A program made the translations under genes and the position numbers. Of a stretch of DNA of 64,000 bases, positions 8,637-18,301 are shown piece after piece. The DNA comes from Mucilaginibacter empetricola. GTDB lineage: Bacteria; Bacteroidota; Bacteroidia; Sphingobacteriales; Sphingobacteriaceae. The number at the start of each line of letters is the position of its first letter. Position 1 is the first letter of the stretch. The stretch lies in contig NZ_JANUBZ010000006.1 of assembly GCF_024808665.1 (NCBI RefSeq), positions 124,001 through 188,000 on the forward strand. Direction: 5' to 3'. Below the pieces are notes generated by a model. That model saw only the letters and a list, made by a program, of their open reading frames with translations. It was not told the DNA's origin and did not search any database.

Positions 8637-9737
8637 TTATTGATCTGAAAGCGACTCGAACAAGTAGGCTTGTCTCGATGCCACTATGCGATCACCGGCT
8701 TTTATGCCGGAGCTGATATAAGCCCTGTCTTCTACCGTTTTTGCAATGGTGATAGGCTGGATATGCACTTTAGCTTTACCATCCACTACAATTACATAGT
8801 TTTTATCATTATCAAAAACCAAAGCGTTTGAGCTGATAAAAGGTAAGTTTTCGCCCGATTTTGCTTTGATCATCACATTGGCAAACATGCCCGGTTTAAG
8901 CAAATTGCCCGGATTTTGAATAGTAATACGGGCATGCATTACCTTGCTGTCAGGGTCGAGCATGTTATCTATACGCGCAATTTTACCGTCAAATGTTTTA
9001 TCAGGATAGGAGAGGGTAGTAATTTTTACCGGATCGCCTGTTTGTATTTTGGATATATCAGATTCGTAAACATTAACCAGCACATAAACGGTTGAAAGAT
9101 CGGCCACGGTAAACAAATTCTGACTGTTATCGGCCCTAACCTGTGTGTTATCGGTCAAGTTTTTTTCGACTATATAACCTGATAATGGTGTTTTAACTTC
9201 ATAGCCATTTCCATTGCTTTTATTGATACCCACAACAGCGCTGGCACGTTTACCTTCGGCCACTGCTTTTTGGTAATCAGATTCAGCCTGTTCCAGATCT
9301 TTTTGTGATGCCAGTCCACTTTTATACAGATCCTGAGTTGATTCCAATATGCGGTGCGTATTTTTTATATCAGCTTCTGATGAAATGTAGTCTTTAGTAA
9401 AGCCGGCCATTTCGGCGCTTCTTAAAGTAGCCAACGTTTGGCCCTTTTGAACCACGTCTCCCAGTTGTACATGCACATCCTGAGCCACGCCGCTCACCAT
9501 CGGGAAAATTTTAACCATTTTATTTTCGTCGGGAGCTATGCTGCCGGTTAGCGTAATTTGTGAAAGTGCGCTGGCTTCTTTCACCGTATCAATCACCAGG
9601 CTTCTTAATAAGCTGTCGGTCACTTCAAAGCGGGTGTCTTTTTCCTGGTTCTCTTCGCCATGATGGCAACTTTGCAAGGCAAAGCCTGTAATGAGAAGAG
9701 CGGATGCGAGGGTTATTATTTTATATTTAGCGTACAT
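8637..9737 (-). CDS. RND periplasmic adaptor lipoprotein (CusB/CzcB type)
   Basis: A 366-residue membrane-fusion protein joining the pump to the outer-membrane channel. A lipoprotein signal ends in LQSC with the modified Cys at 24, followed by HHGEENQEKD, a His/acidic run that might touch metal. Then come a barrel-sandwich block (VSGVAQDVHVQLGDVVQKGQTLA), a coiled-coil hairpin, and beta-barrel segments (VYESDISKIQTGDPVKI). An 87-nt gap to the pump gene contains a small CCGC-TAAA-GCGG hairpin (8579-8590). It sits 15 nt after the TolC gene. Confidence 0.93.
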   Translation of the reverse strand: MYAKYKIITLASALLITGFALQSCHHGEENQEKDTRFEVTDSLLRSLVIDTVKEASALSQITLTGSIAPDENKMVKIFPMVSGVAQDVHVQLGDVVQKGQTLATLRSAEMAGFTKDYISSEADIKNTHRILESTQDLYKSGLASQKDLEQAESDYQKAVAEGKRASAVVGINKSNGNGYEVKTPLSGYIVEKNLTDNTQVRADNSQNLFTVADLSTVYVLVNVYESDISKIQTGDPVKITTLSYPDKTFDGKIARIDNMLDPDSKVMHARITIQNPGNLLKPGMFANVMIKAKSGENLPFISSNALVFDNDKNYVIVVDGKAKVHIQPITIAKTVEDRAYISSGIKAGDRIVASRQAYLFESLSDQ

Positions 9738-9752
9738 GTTTATACCGAATGA

Positions 9753-11033
9753 TTATTGATTGAAAAAGGCTGTGCCCGTAACATAATTAAGCTGCTCGAG
9801 CGATGTAATACGATTAAACTGCAGGGTATTTAGTTGTAAAGTATTTGTTTTAAAAGAGTCGTAAAAATCAAGAAACTCCAGCATGCTGATATTCCGTTTT
9901 TCGTAATTCTTAAACACTTCCTGTATCAGGTGATTAAAGTCAGCTTTAAACTGTGGGTCAAAACTATTGTATAGTTTTTCGAGCCTTAAGGCGCCTTTGT
10001 AATTGGTTGCTACGTCGCTTTCAACCTGGTTTTGCTGACTTTGCAGCTGAACTTTGCTTTGATCTATAGCAATCCGGGCTTGTTTAATGCCACCCTGGTT
10101 GCGGTTAAAAAACGGCAGGTTAAATTCAATTCCGGCACCCAGGAAATTGGTGCCATAGCCCCCGTATTTATCATAGTTGAGCGATAAAGAAAAGTCAGGC
10201 ACCGCGGTAGCTTTTTGAAGTTGCAGGTTAACGTTGTTATAATCGAGCGATGTTTTTGCCAGCCGTAAATCGTACCGGTTTGAATAGGCCGAATCCAGCA
10301 GTCGCTGATAAGGCACACTTTCTACTATATTCTTTCCATCCAAATCATAATTGACTATGGGCTCAATAGTAACAGCCGGCGATACTTTTATCAATAATTT
10401 TAATTCGCTTTGTACGGTATCAATGCCTGTTTGCAGGTTATTGTATTCTGCCTGTAGTGAATATAGTTGTGATTGTATGCGCAATACTTCTTTTTGGGCG
10501 ATGTTGCCCTTGGTATATTGTTCTTTAAAAACCGATAAAGTTTTTGAAAGTGAATTAATTTCCTGTGTATAAACTTTGGCAGATTGTTCCTGGAAGTAGA
10601 TAGTATAAAAATCGCTCCGTAAAGTGAATTTTAGGGTCCTCAGCAAATCAAAAAACTGGTATTTGGATTGTTCCACACCAATTTTAGCCAGCTGTATGCT
10701 TTTGTTCCGCTTGCCGGCTGTTGTAAAAAGCTGCGAAACGTTGAATGATTGATCTTTATAGGCAGGCCCCTGTGTAGCATCATTAGTATGGATACCGTTT
10801 GTAAAACTAAAATCAGGGTTAGGAAATAATCGGGCAGTAACTATAGCTGCACTGGCATTATCAATATTATACCGTTGAATAATTAATTGAAGATTGTTTT
10901 TTACAAACAGATCCTGAGCTTGCTGAATAGTGATTTTTAAAGTATCGCCGGTTACCTGCGCCCGGACCGAAAAACCGGAAGCCATGCAGACCGTTAAAAC
11001 AAAGAAAAATAAGCGTGCAAATTTTTGAAACAT
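9753..11033 (-). CDS. TolC-family outer-membrane efflux channel
   Basis: A 426-residue protein with a signal peptide (cleavage near VRAQ, about residue 26). Two repeats have the long helices of OEP domains, for example IVTARLFPNPDFSFTNGI near the start and PDFSLSLNYDKYGGYGTNFLGAG with LPFFNRNQGGIKQARI in the second half. It is the first structural gene of the RND efflux unit. A 171-nt gap separates it from the upstream sensor kinase gene, so an internal promoter may lie at 11034-11204; I could not identify one with confidence. Confidence 0.93.
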   Translation of the reverse strand: MFQKFARLFFFVLTVCMASGFSVRAQVTGDTLKITIQQAQDLFVKNNLQLIIQRYNIDNASAAIVTARLFPNPDFSFTNGIHTNDATQGPAYKDQSFNVSQLFTTAGKRNKSIQLAKIGVEQSKYQFFDLLRTLKFTLRSDFYTIYFQEQSAKVYTQEINSLSKTLSVFKEQYTKGNIAQKEVLRIQSQLYSLQAEYNNLQTGIDTVQSELKLLIKVSPAVTIEPIVNYDLDGKNIVESVPYQRLLDSAYSNRYDLRLAKTSLDYNNVNLQLQKATAVPDFSLSLNYDKYGGYGTNFLGAGIEFNLPFFNRNQGGIKQARIAIDQSKVQLQSQQNQVESDVATNYKGALRLEKLYNSFDPQFKADFNHLIQEVFKNYEKRNISMLEFLDFYDSFKTNTLQLNTLQFNRITSLEQLNYVTGTAFFNQ

Positions 11034-11204
11034 AATTTTATATGATGCGGTAAAGTTAACCCACCTTTATTAAAGGAGAATTAAAGATGGATTAGAATGA
11101 GATTAGAATTTTAATGCAAAAAGGCTGACTTGCGCCATTTTTGTACATGGAAGACGTTTTTTAACAATTGTACCATTAAGGGTAAATTAAAATGGCATTA
11201 GTTT

Positions 11205-12563
11205 TTAATTAGAAAAACTAATGCGAACGCTGGTGCTTTTGCCCGGAATTGAGCTTACCGTAATTTTGCCGTTAAAAAGGTTTATTATTTTATTGGTTAC
11301 ATATAAACCAATGCCATTACCCTGGTAGGTTTTTACATTGGTTCCGCGGTAAAATGAATCAAATATTTTATCCAGTTCCTCGGGTATAATGCCCACACCT
11401 GCGTCTGTAATGGTTATGTTGATGGATTGGTTATCGGCATAAAGATCACACCGTACAGGCTGGTTTTTGGAGAATTTAAATGCATTGCCAATAATATTAT
11501 TCAACGCAATGGTCAACATGGATTTGTTTGCCAATAACTGGAGCTTGGTATGTTCTTGTGGTAAGTTTAGCACGTTAACAACAAAATGGCCCTTACCAGC
11601 TCTATCATTCCAGTAGTCGTTAAGTTCCCATACCAGGTCATCAATGGCTATAGCCTTTAATACGGGCTGGGTATAGTTCATGTCAACATTGGCCAGTTCA
11701 AGCAAACTGCCTATGGTCTCGTTTAACCTTTCGGCATCGTTTAATATTGATGAAAGCACTTGTTCATAGTCAGTTGTGCTTCTTATTTTATTCAATGTAA
11801 TTTCAATTTCACCAATGATTGAGGTTATTGGCGTTCGCAGTTCGTGCGATGCGTTGATTACAAATGTTTGTTGCAGCTCGAACGCGTTTTCGAGATGCTC
11901 GAGTAGCTGATTAAAATTATGAGCCAGCGCACTTATTTCGTCCCTGCCATTGCCTTCATCAACCCTTAAGCTTAAGTTCGCTGCCCTTACCATACGCATT
12001 TGGCCTATCACTTTATCAATAGGTTGCAGCGCCTTTTCGGCAAACCACCTGCTAATTACAAACAAGCCAAAGGTTACACTTATGAGCAGGATCGACATAA
12101 TTTCAATCATGTCTTTCAGTCGCTTATCGCCCTGGTGATCAATAGCCGAAACAAGTATTACAAAATTCCCCTGGTTGTCATTATAATAAATGCCTACTGT
12201 TTGCCTGTTGCCCTCGGTAAATTGCAGTTGTTTGCGTTTGCGCACCGCATTAATAATAGCGTCTGGCCAAAACTGGTTTTTATCCTTTATAAACGATGCT
12301 GCATTTTTTTCATCATATAGGCGCACCACTTCATCGGGCAGGCGTTCCAGGTAACGTTCCCTTACGTGGTTCAATGAATCGGGCGATATTTCATCAGCCT
12401 CGAGGTAAAGCTGGGAGGCAACATTTGCCCTGTCCATTAAGTGATCGTAAAAGTCAGACTTGATGAACGAGCTGAACGTAACACAGATAACAACCTGTAC
12501 CAATAACAGAACAAACGCACTTATTGCAGTAAAATACAGCGAAAGCCTGTTCTTTATTTTCAT
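11205..12563 (-). CDS. CusS-like sensor histidine kinase
   Basis: A 452-residue two-helix membrane kinase. Helix 1 is at about 11-32, a periplasmic sensor at 33-150, helix 2 at about 152-172 and a HAMP linker at 173-227. The HisKA block NASHELRTPITSII carries His 240. The HATPase has IGNAFKFSKN (N box), DAGVGI and GNGIGLYVTNKI (G boxes). It follows the response regulator with a 3-nt gap and precedes the RND efflux genes, so metal stress sensing is likely by context. No Met- or His-rich metal site stands out in the sensor region. Confidence 0.94.
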   Translation of the reverse strand: MKIKNRLSLYFTAISAFVLLLVQVVICVTFSSFIKSDFYDHLMDRANVASQLYLEADEISPDSLNHVRERYLERLPDEVVRLYDEKNAASFIKDKNQFWPDAIINAVRKRKQLQFTEGNRQTVGIYYNDNQGNFVILVSAIDHQGDKRLKDMIEIMSILLISVTFGLFVISRWFAEKALQPIDKVIGQMRMVRAANLSLRVDEGNGRDEISALAHNFNQLLEHLENAFELQQTFVINASHELRTPITSIIGEIEITLNKIRSTTDYEQVLSSILNDAERLNETIGSLLELANVDMNYTQPVLKAIAIDDLVWELNDYWNDRAGKGHFVVNVLNLPQEHTKLQLLANKSMLTIALNNIIGNAFKFSKNQPVRCDLYADNQSINITITDAGVGIIPEELDKIFDSFYRGTNVKTYQGNGIGLYVTNKIINLFNGKITVSSIPGKSTSVRISFSN

Positions 12564-12566
12564 GAG

Positions 12567-13253
12567 TTATTTTTCAATTTTTAAAATATAACCCATGCCA
12601 ATAACGGTGTGTATTAGTTTGCTTTTAAAGCCTTTTTCAATTTTGTTGCGCAGGTAATTTACATACACATCAATAAAATTGGTGCCGGTATCAAAATCAA
12701 TTTTCCATACTTGCCCTGCAATATATTCGCGCGATAATACTTTATTTGGATGCCGCATAAACAGCTCAAGCAGGGTAAATTCTTTAACTGTTAAGGTAAT
12801 ATGCTGACCTGCTCTTTCGGCAACGTTGCTCCAGGTATCCAGCTTCAAGTCATCAAAAGTAAGCACATGCTCTTCGGGAACGTGAAAGACGTTTTGCCGC
12901 CTCAATAGCGCTTCAATACGTGCCAGCAGCTCGCTAAAATGAAAAGGTTTAACCAAATAATCGTCAGCACCTGCTTTAAGGCCCGATACTTTATTTTGTA
13001 CCTGGTCGAGCGCGGTTAGCATTAATATAGGTGTTTGGGTATCTGTTTGCCTGATGTCCCGGCAAAGATCAATGCCGTTAATATCAGGCAACATTACATC
13101 GAGTATAATGAGGCCAAAATTGGCCGATTTTAGCAATGTCCTTGCCGATGCACCATCATTTGCTGTTTTTACTTTATAGCCTTGCTCTTCGAGGCCTTTG
13201 CAAATAAATGCGGCTACTTTTTGTTCATCCTCAACTAAACAGATATTGGCCAT
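12567..13253 (-). CDS. OmpR-family response regulator, likely efflux activator
   Basis: A 228-residue regulator. The receiver domain has EDE at 8-10, phospho-acceptor Asp 52 in IILDVMLP and Lys in YLVKPFHF. The C-terminal winged helix (about 130-226) has LTVKEFTLLELFMRHPNKVLSREYI and the wing VNYLRNKIEKGF. It is the first gene of the minus-strand regulator-kinase-TolC-adaptor-pump series and is the probable activator of the efflux genes, as CusR is in other bacteria. Confidence 0.95.
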   Translation of the reverse strand: MANICLVEDEQKVAAFICKGLEEQGYKVKTANDGASARTLLKSANFGLIILDVMLPDINGIDLCRDIRQTDTQTPILMLTALDQVQNKVSGLKAGADDYLVKPFHFSELLARIEALLRRQNVFHVPEEHVLTFDDLKLDTWSNVAERAGQHITLTVKEFTLLELFMRHPNKVLSREYIAGQVWKIDFDTGTNFIDVYVNYLRNKIEKGFKSKLIHTVIGMGYILKIEK

Positions 13254-13331
13254 ATAAACAAATATAAAATAAGATTGATAGGATTAATGGCTAAGCCATT
13301 AAAATCTTACAATACCAGTCTATAATCTACC

Positions 13332-14039
13332 TCAAAAAATGCGCTGCTGAATAACAGCCATAAATTGATCTTTGAATTTTTCGCTGATGGGAATTTGTTT
13401 GCCGGCTACAAAAATGTGATTATCCTGTATTTTGTTTATCTGTTTGGTATTAACAATGTAGGAATTATGTACCCGCACAAAAGGCGGCGCCAGTTGCTCA
13501 TCAATATCTTTTAACCGCCGGTATATCAGTATTTGCTCGCTTGGCGTTACTAAACGGACATATTCTTTTTCGCCTTCAAAATATTGAATTTCTTCCAGAA
13601 GAATTTTGCGTAGCACCTTGCCCGATTTTACAAAGAAATAACTGGAGCCGGTATCTGTATGGCCATTTGTTTTAAGATGTGTTTCAAAATACGACTCAAT
13701 TTTTTGCATCGCCGCCAGGAAACGTTTCAGCGTAATGGGTTTTAAAAGATAGTCGATAGTTTGAAAAGTATAGCTTTCGGCAGCATATTCTGAATAAGCG
13801 GTGGTAAATACAATTTTAGTTTCGTGCGATAATAAACCGGCCAGTTCCATACCACTTAATTGCGGCATATTAATATCCAGAAAAATAAAATCGGGCTTAT
13901 TATTTTTCAAGAAGGCTATGGCTTCCAAAGCATCGTAACATTTACCCATCAGCTGCCATTTGGTATTCTGGCATATCAAAATCTCGAGCAGATTTACTGC
14001 ATTGGGTTCATCATCTATAATAATACAGCTTAGGGTCAT
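13332..14039 (-). CDS. LytTR-family response regulator
   Basis: A 235-residue regulator with receiver Asp 55 (FIFLDINMPQLSG) and a C-terminal LytTR domain containing ILLEEIQYFEGEKEYVRLV and FVRVHNSYIVNTKQINKI. Its start overlaps the end of the upstream kinase gene by 4 nt. It is a paralogue of the regulator at 3376-4092; the two pairs lie on opposite strands of the same window. Confidence 0.94.
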   Translation of the reverse strand: MTLSCIIIDDEPNAVNLLEILICQNTKWQLMGKCYDALEAIAFLKNNKPDFIFLDINMPQLSGMELAGLLSHETKIVFTTAYSEYAAESYTFQTIDYLLKPITLKRFLAAMQKIESYFETHLKTNGHTDTGSSYFFVKSGKVLRKILLEEIQYFEGEKEYVRLVTPSEQILIYRRLKDIDEQLAPPFVRVHNSYIVNTKQINKIQDNHIFVAGKQIPISEKFKDQFMAVIQQRIF

Positions 14040-15055
14040 GTTAAGGGTACTTTTAAAAATGCGGTGAAATAGTTGCCGGTGGTATCTATATTTAATTCAA
14101 ACCTGGTTCCGTACAAAAAGGCAAGTCGTTTTTTCAAATTCTTTATCCCGAAGCCAGTTGATTCTATAGTGCCTGCTTTCTCATATATCCGGTTTTTTGT
14201 TTGGAATAATAAATTGCCATCCTGCTGAACAAGTGATATCTCAATTTTATTTTCACTGCTCGATTTATCTATCCCATGTTTAAAAATGTTCTCGACAAAA
14301 GTCATTAGCAGCATAGGGGGGATGCGCAGATCGGCATTGCATTCTTTAATAAAATCAAGCTCAATTTCATGCCTGATGCGGATTTTTTCAAGTGCGATGT
14401 AATTCTCCAAAAAGAGAATTTCCGTGGCTAATGAAACTTCATCTTTGGGGCTTTCGTCAACAAAATACCGCATAATGTCCGATAGTCTTTCAATCAGTTT
14501 GGCGGTACGAGGCGCTTCGCGATAGGCCTCGTAATAAATATTATTCAACGTATTAAACAGAAAATGCGGCTGTACTTGTGATTTTAGCAAGTTTAATTCC
14601 GCCTGGCTTTTTTGAACCAGTATTTTTTCTGATTGCTGTTTCAATGCAAAATAAGCAATAGCAATACGGAATATAAAGCTGAGCATATAGGTTAAAAAGC
14701 CTGCAAAAATAAAGTTGAGCATTGTTCCCAACGTGAACTCTTCCATGGCTTTACCAAAGAATTTGTTATAAATGGTAATGATGAGGTAGCCGCGCGCCAG
14801 GCCGCCTGCAACCAGCATAATAATTACATAAATAACATATTGTACTTTATGCCCTTTCTCGTAATACCGCGGATACAGAAATTTGATATTACCGTAAATA
14901 ACTAAAGTATAAAAGGCAACGCTGATGATGGTGAAATCCAGTGCATGATAAAAGCCATCTTCGGGGAGTATCGAAAAAAAGATAATAAGAAAAACCGCTA
15001 TCCAAATCAACCATTGCAGCTGGGTAGTGGTTGCCTGTCCTTTTATAAGTTTCAT
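14036..15055 (-). CDS. LytS-type membrane sensor histidine kinase
   Basis: A 339-residue kinase with four predicted membrane helices (about 13-30, 40-58, 72-95 and 112-135). The acceptor block is VQPHFLFNTLNN with His 164. An HATPase follows, with PPMLLMTFVENIFKHG as N box and GFGIKNLKKRL as G box. It is translationally coupled to the LytTR regulator downstream. The 216-nt gap to the divergent DUF2911 gene should hold promoters for both; a small palindrome TTTATTCAATAAA lies there. Confidence 0.93.
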   Translation of the reverse strand: MKLIKGQATTTQLQWLIWIAVFLIIFFSILPEDGFYHALDFTIISVAFYTLVIYGNIKFLYPRYYEKGHKVQYVIYVIIMLVAGGLARGYLIITIYNKFFGKAMEEFTLGTMLNFIFAGFLTYMLSFIFRIAIAYFALKQQSEKILVQKSQAELNLLKSQVQPHFLFNTLNNIYYEAYREAPRTAKLIERLSDIMRYFVDESPKDEVSLATEILFLENYIALEKIRIRHEIELDFIKECNADLRIPPMLLMTFVENIFKHGIDKSSSENKIEISLVQQDGNLLFQTKNRIYEKAGTIESTGFGIKNLKKRLAFLYGTRFELNIDTTGNYFTAFLKVPLT

Positions 15056-15271
15056 GTTTAAAATTACAAAGCTTTTTGGTTTTGCTTTCCTGTTTTCAAT
15101 AAATCGGTTGGTTTATTCAATAAATGCTGCTATAAAACGAATATAAGTTATTGATTTTATGTGGTAAACCATTAAAAATAAAGCCCCATAGGTTTAAATG
15201 ATTTGCCCAAATAAGCGATAAAAACCAGCTTTAATAAAAATTAATTAAACCTTGTTATTAAAAACATTATC

Positions 15272-16390
15272 ATGAAAAAGCTTTTAAATGCCGGTATAGT
15301 GGCCGTATTATTTCTGTGTTGTTTTGCCAGCCAAACTAATGCCCAGTTAACTTCCGCACCAAGCGGCGGTAACAAAAGGGCATCAGTTAGCGAACAGATT
15401 GCGCTTACCGATGTGACCATTCATTATAACCGGCCCCATGTAAACAAAAGGGAGGGCCATATTTGGGGCGAATTGATTCCCGTTGGATATGTAAACCTTG
15501 GCTTTGGCAGCGCTAAGTCTTCGCCATGGCGGGCTGGGGCAAATGAAAATACCACCATCGAATTTTCGACCGATGTAACCATTGAAGGGCAGCCTTTGGC
15601 TGCGGGGAAATATGGTTTTTCTATTGCCTATGATCCTAATGAATGCACTTTAATCTTTTCAAAAAACACCACGTCATGGGGCGCCTTTTACTATAACCCG
15701 GCCGAAGATGTTTTGCGTGTAAAAGTAAAACCTGTACCTACCGATAAAAGCGTTGAATGGTTAAAATATGAATTTGCCGATCAGACCTCCAACAGCGCTG
15801 TAATACAACTGCAATGGGAAAAGTTAATTATTCCATTTAAGGTGACTGTTGATGAGGTAGGTAATCAGATTGCTTCGTTTAGAAGAGAACTGCGCGGCGA
15901 GAAAGGTTTTGCCTGGGAGGGATGGGATCAGGCGGCGGCTTATTGTGCACAGCACAAAACCAATTTGGATGAAGCTTTATTGTGGACCGATACCGCAACA
16001 AGCGTAAATTTTGGTGGTAGTCAGAGTTTTACAGCCTGGAGCACGCGGGCCGAAGTATTGGATAGCCTTGGCCGCGCAACAGATGCCGATGCTGCTATGA
16101 AAAAAGCTTTACCCTATGCGTCTTTAAACGAGCTGTATTTTTATGGCAAGAGCCTGGCCCATCATAAAAAGAGTAAAGAAGCCTTTGATGTGTTTAAATT
16201 GGACTATGACAAATATCCCGACCAATTTTTAACCAACGCTGGTATGGCACGCGGCTATTCTGCCCTGGGCGATTATAAAAAGGCTTTAACTTATGCCCAA
16301 AAGGCCCGCGCACAAGCCCCTGATAAACCTAACCAGGATATACTTGACTCCATAATCGCTAAGCTACAGGCCGGTAAAGATATCAATTAG
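15272..16390 (+). CDS. DUF2911 secreted protein with TPR-like C-terminus
   Basis: A 372-residue exported protein. The signal peptide ends near TNAQ (residue 25). Residues about 30-185 match DUF2911 (SEQIALTDVTIHYNRPHVNKREG, then WRAGANENTTIEFS and LAAGKYGFSIA), a beta domain of unknown role common in Bacteroidota. Residues about 240-365 are helical repeats of TPR type, for example the segments starting AWSTRAEVLDSLGR and NAGMARGYSALGDY. Divergent from the LytS/LytTR pair, so it is a possible target of that system by position only. Confidence 0.88.
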   Translation: MKKLLNAGIVAVLFLCCFASQTNAQLTSAPSGGNKRASVSEQIALTDVTIHYNRPHVNKREGHIWGELIPVGYVNLGFGSAKSSPWRAGANENTTIEFSTDVTIEGQPLAAGKYGFSIAYDPNECTLIFSKNTTSWGAFYYNPAEDVLRVKVKPVPTDKSVEWLKYEFADQTSNSAVIQLQWEKLIIPFKVTVDEVGNQIASFRRELRGEKGFAWEGWDQAAAYCAQHKTNLDEALLWTDTATSVNFGGSQSFTAWSTRAEVLDSLGRATDADAAMKKALPYASLNELYFYGKSLAHHKKSKEAFDVFKLDYDKYPDQFLTNAGMARGYSALGDYKKALTYAQKARAQAPDKPNQDILDSIIAKLQAGKDIN

Positions 16391-16485
16391 TAGTTTTAAG
16401 GCGTAAAGGTTAGGGGTTAGCTTCCTGATTGCAGATCTCTAATTCTTTACTGCCTTTTGCAATAAAACATAAACCTGTTAAACCA

Positions 16486-17481
16486 ATGAATTATTTAAAC
16501 ATGCATTTTTTATCCTGGCTATCAAAAGAAATAGTTTTTGGAATTATTATAACCTGGGCCACTATTTTTTCATCGTTTGGGCAAAGTCAGCAGCCTATTA
16601 TTTCGAACGTTGTTGATAGCACCTCAAAGCCGGAAGTGTTTGCGCCGGGCGTGATCTCTTTACCTTTTGATGAATCGGCAGCAACCTTTATGCCCGATGG
16701 CAATACCGTATATTTCTGCCAGTCGACAGTTGCCCCTACGGTATGTTTCGCCAAAAAGATAAACGGCCAATGGCAAACCCCGCAGGTTGTTTCCTTCTCA
16801 GGAAGATGGAATGACTGGGATCCGTTTTTAAGTCCGGATGGTAAACAGTTATTTTTTGTGTCGAGCCGCCCGTTAGATAGTACAACCGCTTATAAACCTT
16901 CGCGGGCAACACATATCTGGGTTGCCGATCGTATTGGCGACAATAAATGGACTGCGCCCCATTACATCAACGCTCCTTTTAATTTGGATGGCATTAACAA
17001 CTATGCACCCACAGTAAGCGGTTTGGGCACGCTTTGCTTTTTTTCGCCTGCCAGAGATAAGGATAAGAAGAGAAGAAGCTATTATGTGAAATGGCAAGGC
17101 GATCACTATAGCGAGCCAAAAGAATTAATATTAAAAGGGGATGACGATGTGCAGGACCCATGCATGGCCGCCGATGAAAGCTATGTAATATTTGTGAGCG
17201 GGAATGATCTTTATATTAGTTTGAGGCAGGGCAATGGCTGGTCAGTAGCGCAAAAACTGTGTGCACAGGTAAATAATGGCGATGGTAATTACGATCCAAC
17301 ATTATCGCCGGATGGTAAAATATTGTACTATTCGTCGGGCCGGGTTGAAGGCTTTTACAAACGCGACCGGAAAGGTAAGCCGCTCGACTATGACGGATTG
17401 ACAAAGGAAATGAAAAGCATTTTTAACGGATCATCAAACATATTGATGGTACCGCTGAACGTCCCAAAATCATCAAACTAA
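16486..17481 (+). CDS. Secreted PD40 (TolB-like) beta-propeller protein
   Basis: About 331 residues from the ATG at 16486 (an upstream in-frame ATG at 16429 would add 19 residues before the signal; a downstream one at 16501 is also possible). A signal-type hydrophobic segment ends near SFGQ. The body has WD40-like PD40 repeats with the recurring phrases FMPDGNTVYF, LSPDGKQLFFVSSR, DESYVIFVS and LSPDGKILYYSSGR. Such propellers bind other proteins or peptidoglycan-associated partners. It lies between the DUF2911 gene and another exported protein on the same strand. Specific role unknown. Confidence 0.83.
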   Translation: MNYLNMHFLSWLSKEIVFGIIITWATIFSSFGQSQQPIISNVVDSTSKPEVFAPGVISLPFDESAATFMPDGNTVYFCQSTVAPTVCFAKKINGQWQTPQVVSFSGRWNDWDPFLSPDGKQLFFVSSRPLDSTTAYKPSRATHIWVADRIGDNKWTAPHYINAPFNLDGINNYAPTVSGLGTLCFFSPARDKDKKRRSYYVKWQGDHYSEPKELILKGDDDVQDPCMAADESYVIFVSGNDLYISLRQGNGWSVAQKLCAQVNNGDGNYDPTLSPDGKILYYSSGRVEGFYKRDRKGKPLDYDGLTKEMKSIFNGSSNILMVPLNVPKSSN

Positions 17482-17512
17482 ATCATCAAAAAAACTTAAA
17501 TCTCGCGCAAAT

Positions 17513-18301
17513 ATGAAATACCGTTTAATAGCCTGTGTATTTGTTTTTTGTTTAATCAGCACTTTAACACAGGCCCAGGTAGATACCATCCGTTTAAAGG
17601 ATAAACGTTTACTTACCTCTGTTTTAAAGCCGGGGCTAAAACAATATTTGATATATTTTCAATACACAAAAGACCCGAAAAATCTTCGTTTCTGGTATTG
17701 GCTAAGGAACATCAGGATTGAAGACAGAAACGGCGAAAAGGTTTTTACAACAACGCAGCACTGGTACGGCAGCGACACCGTTAGTTACCGCATTTGTTAT
17801 TCAGTTAATAGAAAAGATGATTATGCACCTTTATTTCATTCGGAAACGATAAAGGGAATAACCAAAGCTTATAACTGGGGACCCGATAAAATGACAGGGG
17901 CCGATACTGTTGCCAAAAATGCGCAGAAGACTTTTAAGTTAGATTTTAAAGCACCTAATTTTAACTGGAACCTGGATATAGAAACTTTTGAAATGCTACC
18001 ATTGGCCGCAAACAAAGCTTTCGCCATTAACTTTTACGATGCCGGTTTAACCCCGCCAGAATATATTGTTTACAAAGTAATTGGGAGCGAAGTGTTAACT
18101 ACGCTCAACAATGAACAAGTTGATTGCTGGAAATTATTTACCGAAGGCGACAGCAACGGCGATCATTACTCAGAAACTTATTGGATAAGTAAAAAGGAGC
18201 ACGAATTTTTAAAAGAAGAAGATGCTTTTAAAGGCGGATACCGCTATAAAGTTAAGATGCTTGGCGCAGCAACGGATCTTTTACCAAGATTTGACCACTA
18301 G
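17513..18301 (+). CDS. Secreted protein of unknown function (DUF3108-like)
   Basis: A 262-residue exported protein; the signal peptide ends near TQAQ (residue 22). The rest is beta-rich with no catalytic motif that I recognise. The layout, with KAYNWGPDKMTGADTVAKN and later VIGSEVLTTLNNEQVDCWKL, resembles DUF3108/lipoprotein-localisation-like folds, but this is a weak match. It starts 31 nt after the PD40 gene. Its last 50 nt overlap the tail of the convergent PAP2-like gene on the other strand. Confidence 0.7.
   Translation: MKYRLIACVFVFCLISTLTQAQVDTIRLKDKRLLTSVLKPGLKQYLIYFQYTKDPKNLRFWYWLRNIRIEDRNGEKVFTTTQHWYGSDTVSYRICYSVNRKDDYAPLFHSETIKGITKAYNWGPDKMTGADTVAKNAQKTFKLDFKAPNFNWNLDIETFEMLPLAANKAFAINFYDAGLTPPEYIVYKVIGSEVLTTLNNEQVDCWKLFTEGDSNGDHYSETYWISKKEHEFLKEEDAFKGGYRYKVKMLGAATDLLPRFDH

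Noticed and set aside
15009..15035. GGCAACC on the minus strand inside the LytS-like kinase gene
   Set aside because: The -10 position reads GGTT and the site is inside coding sequence near the start of the gene.
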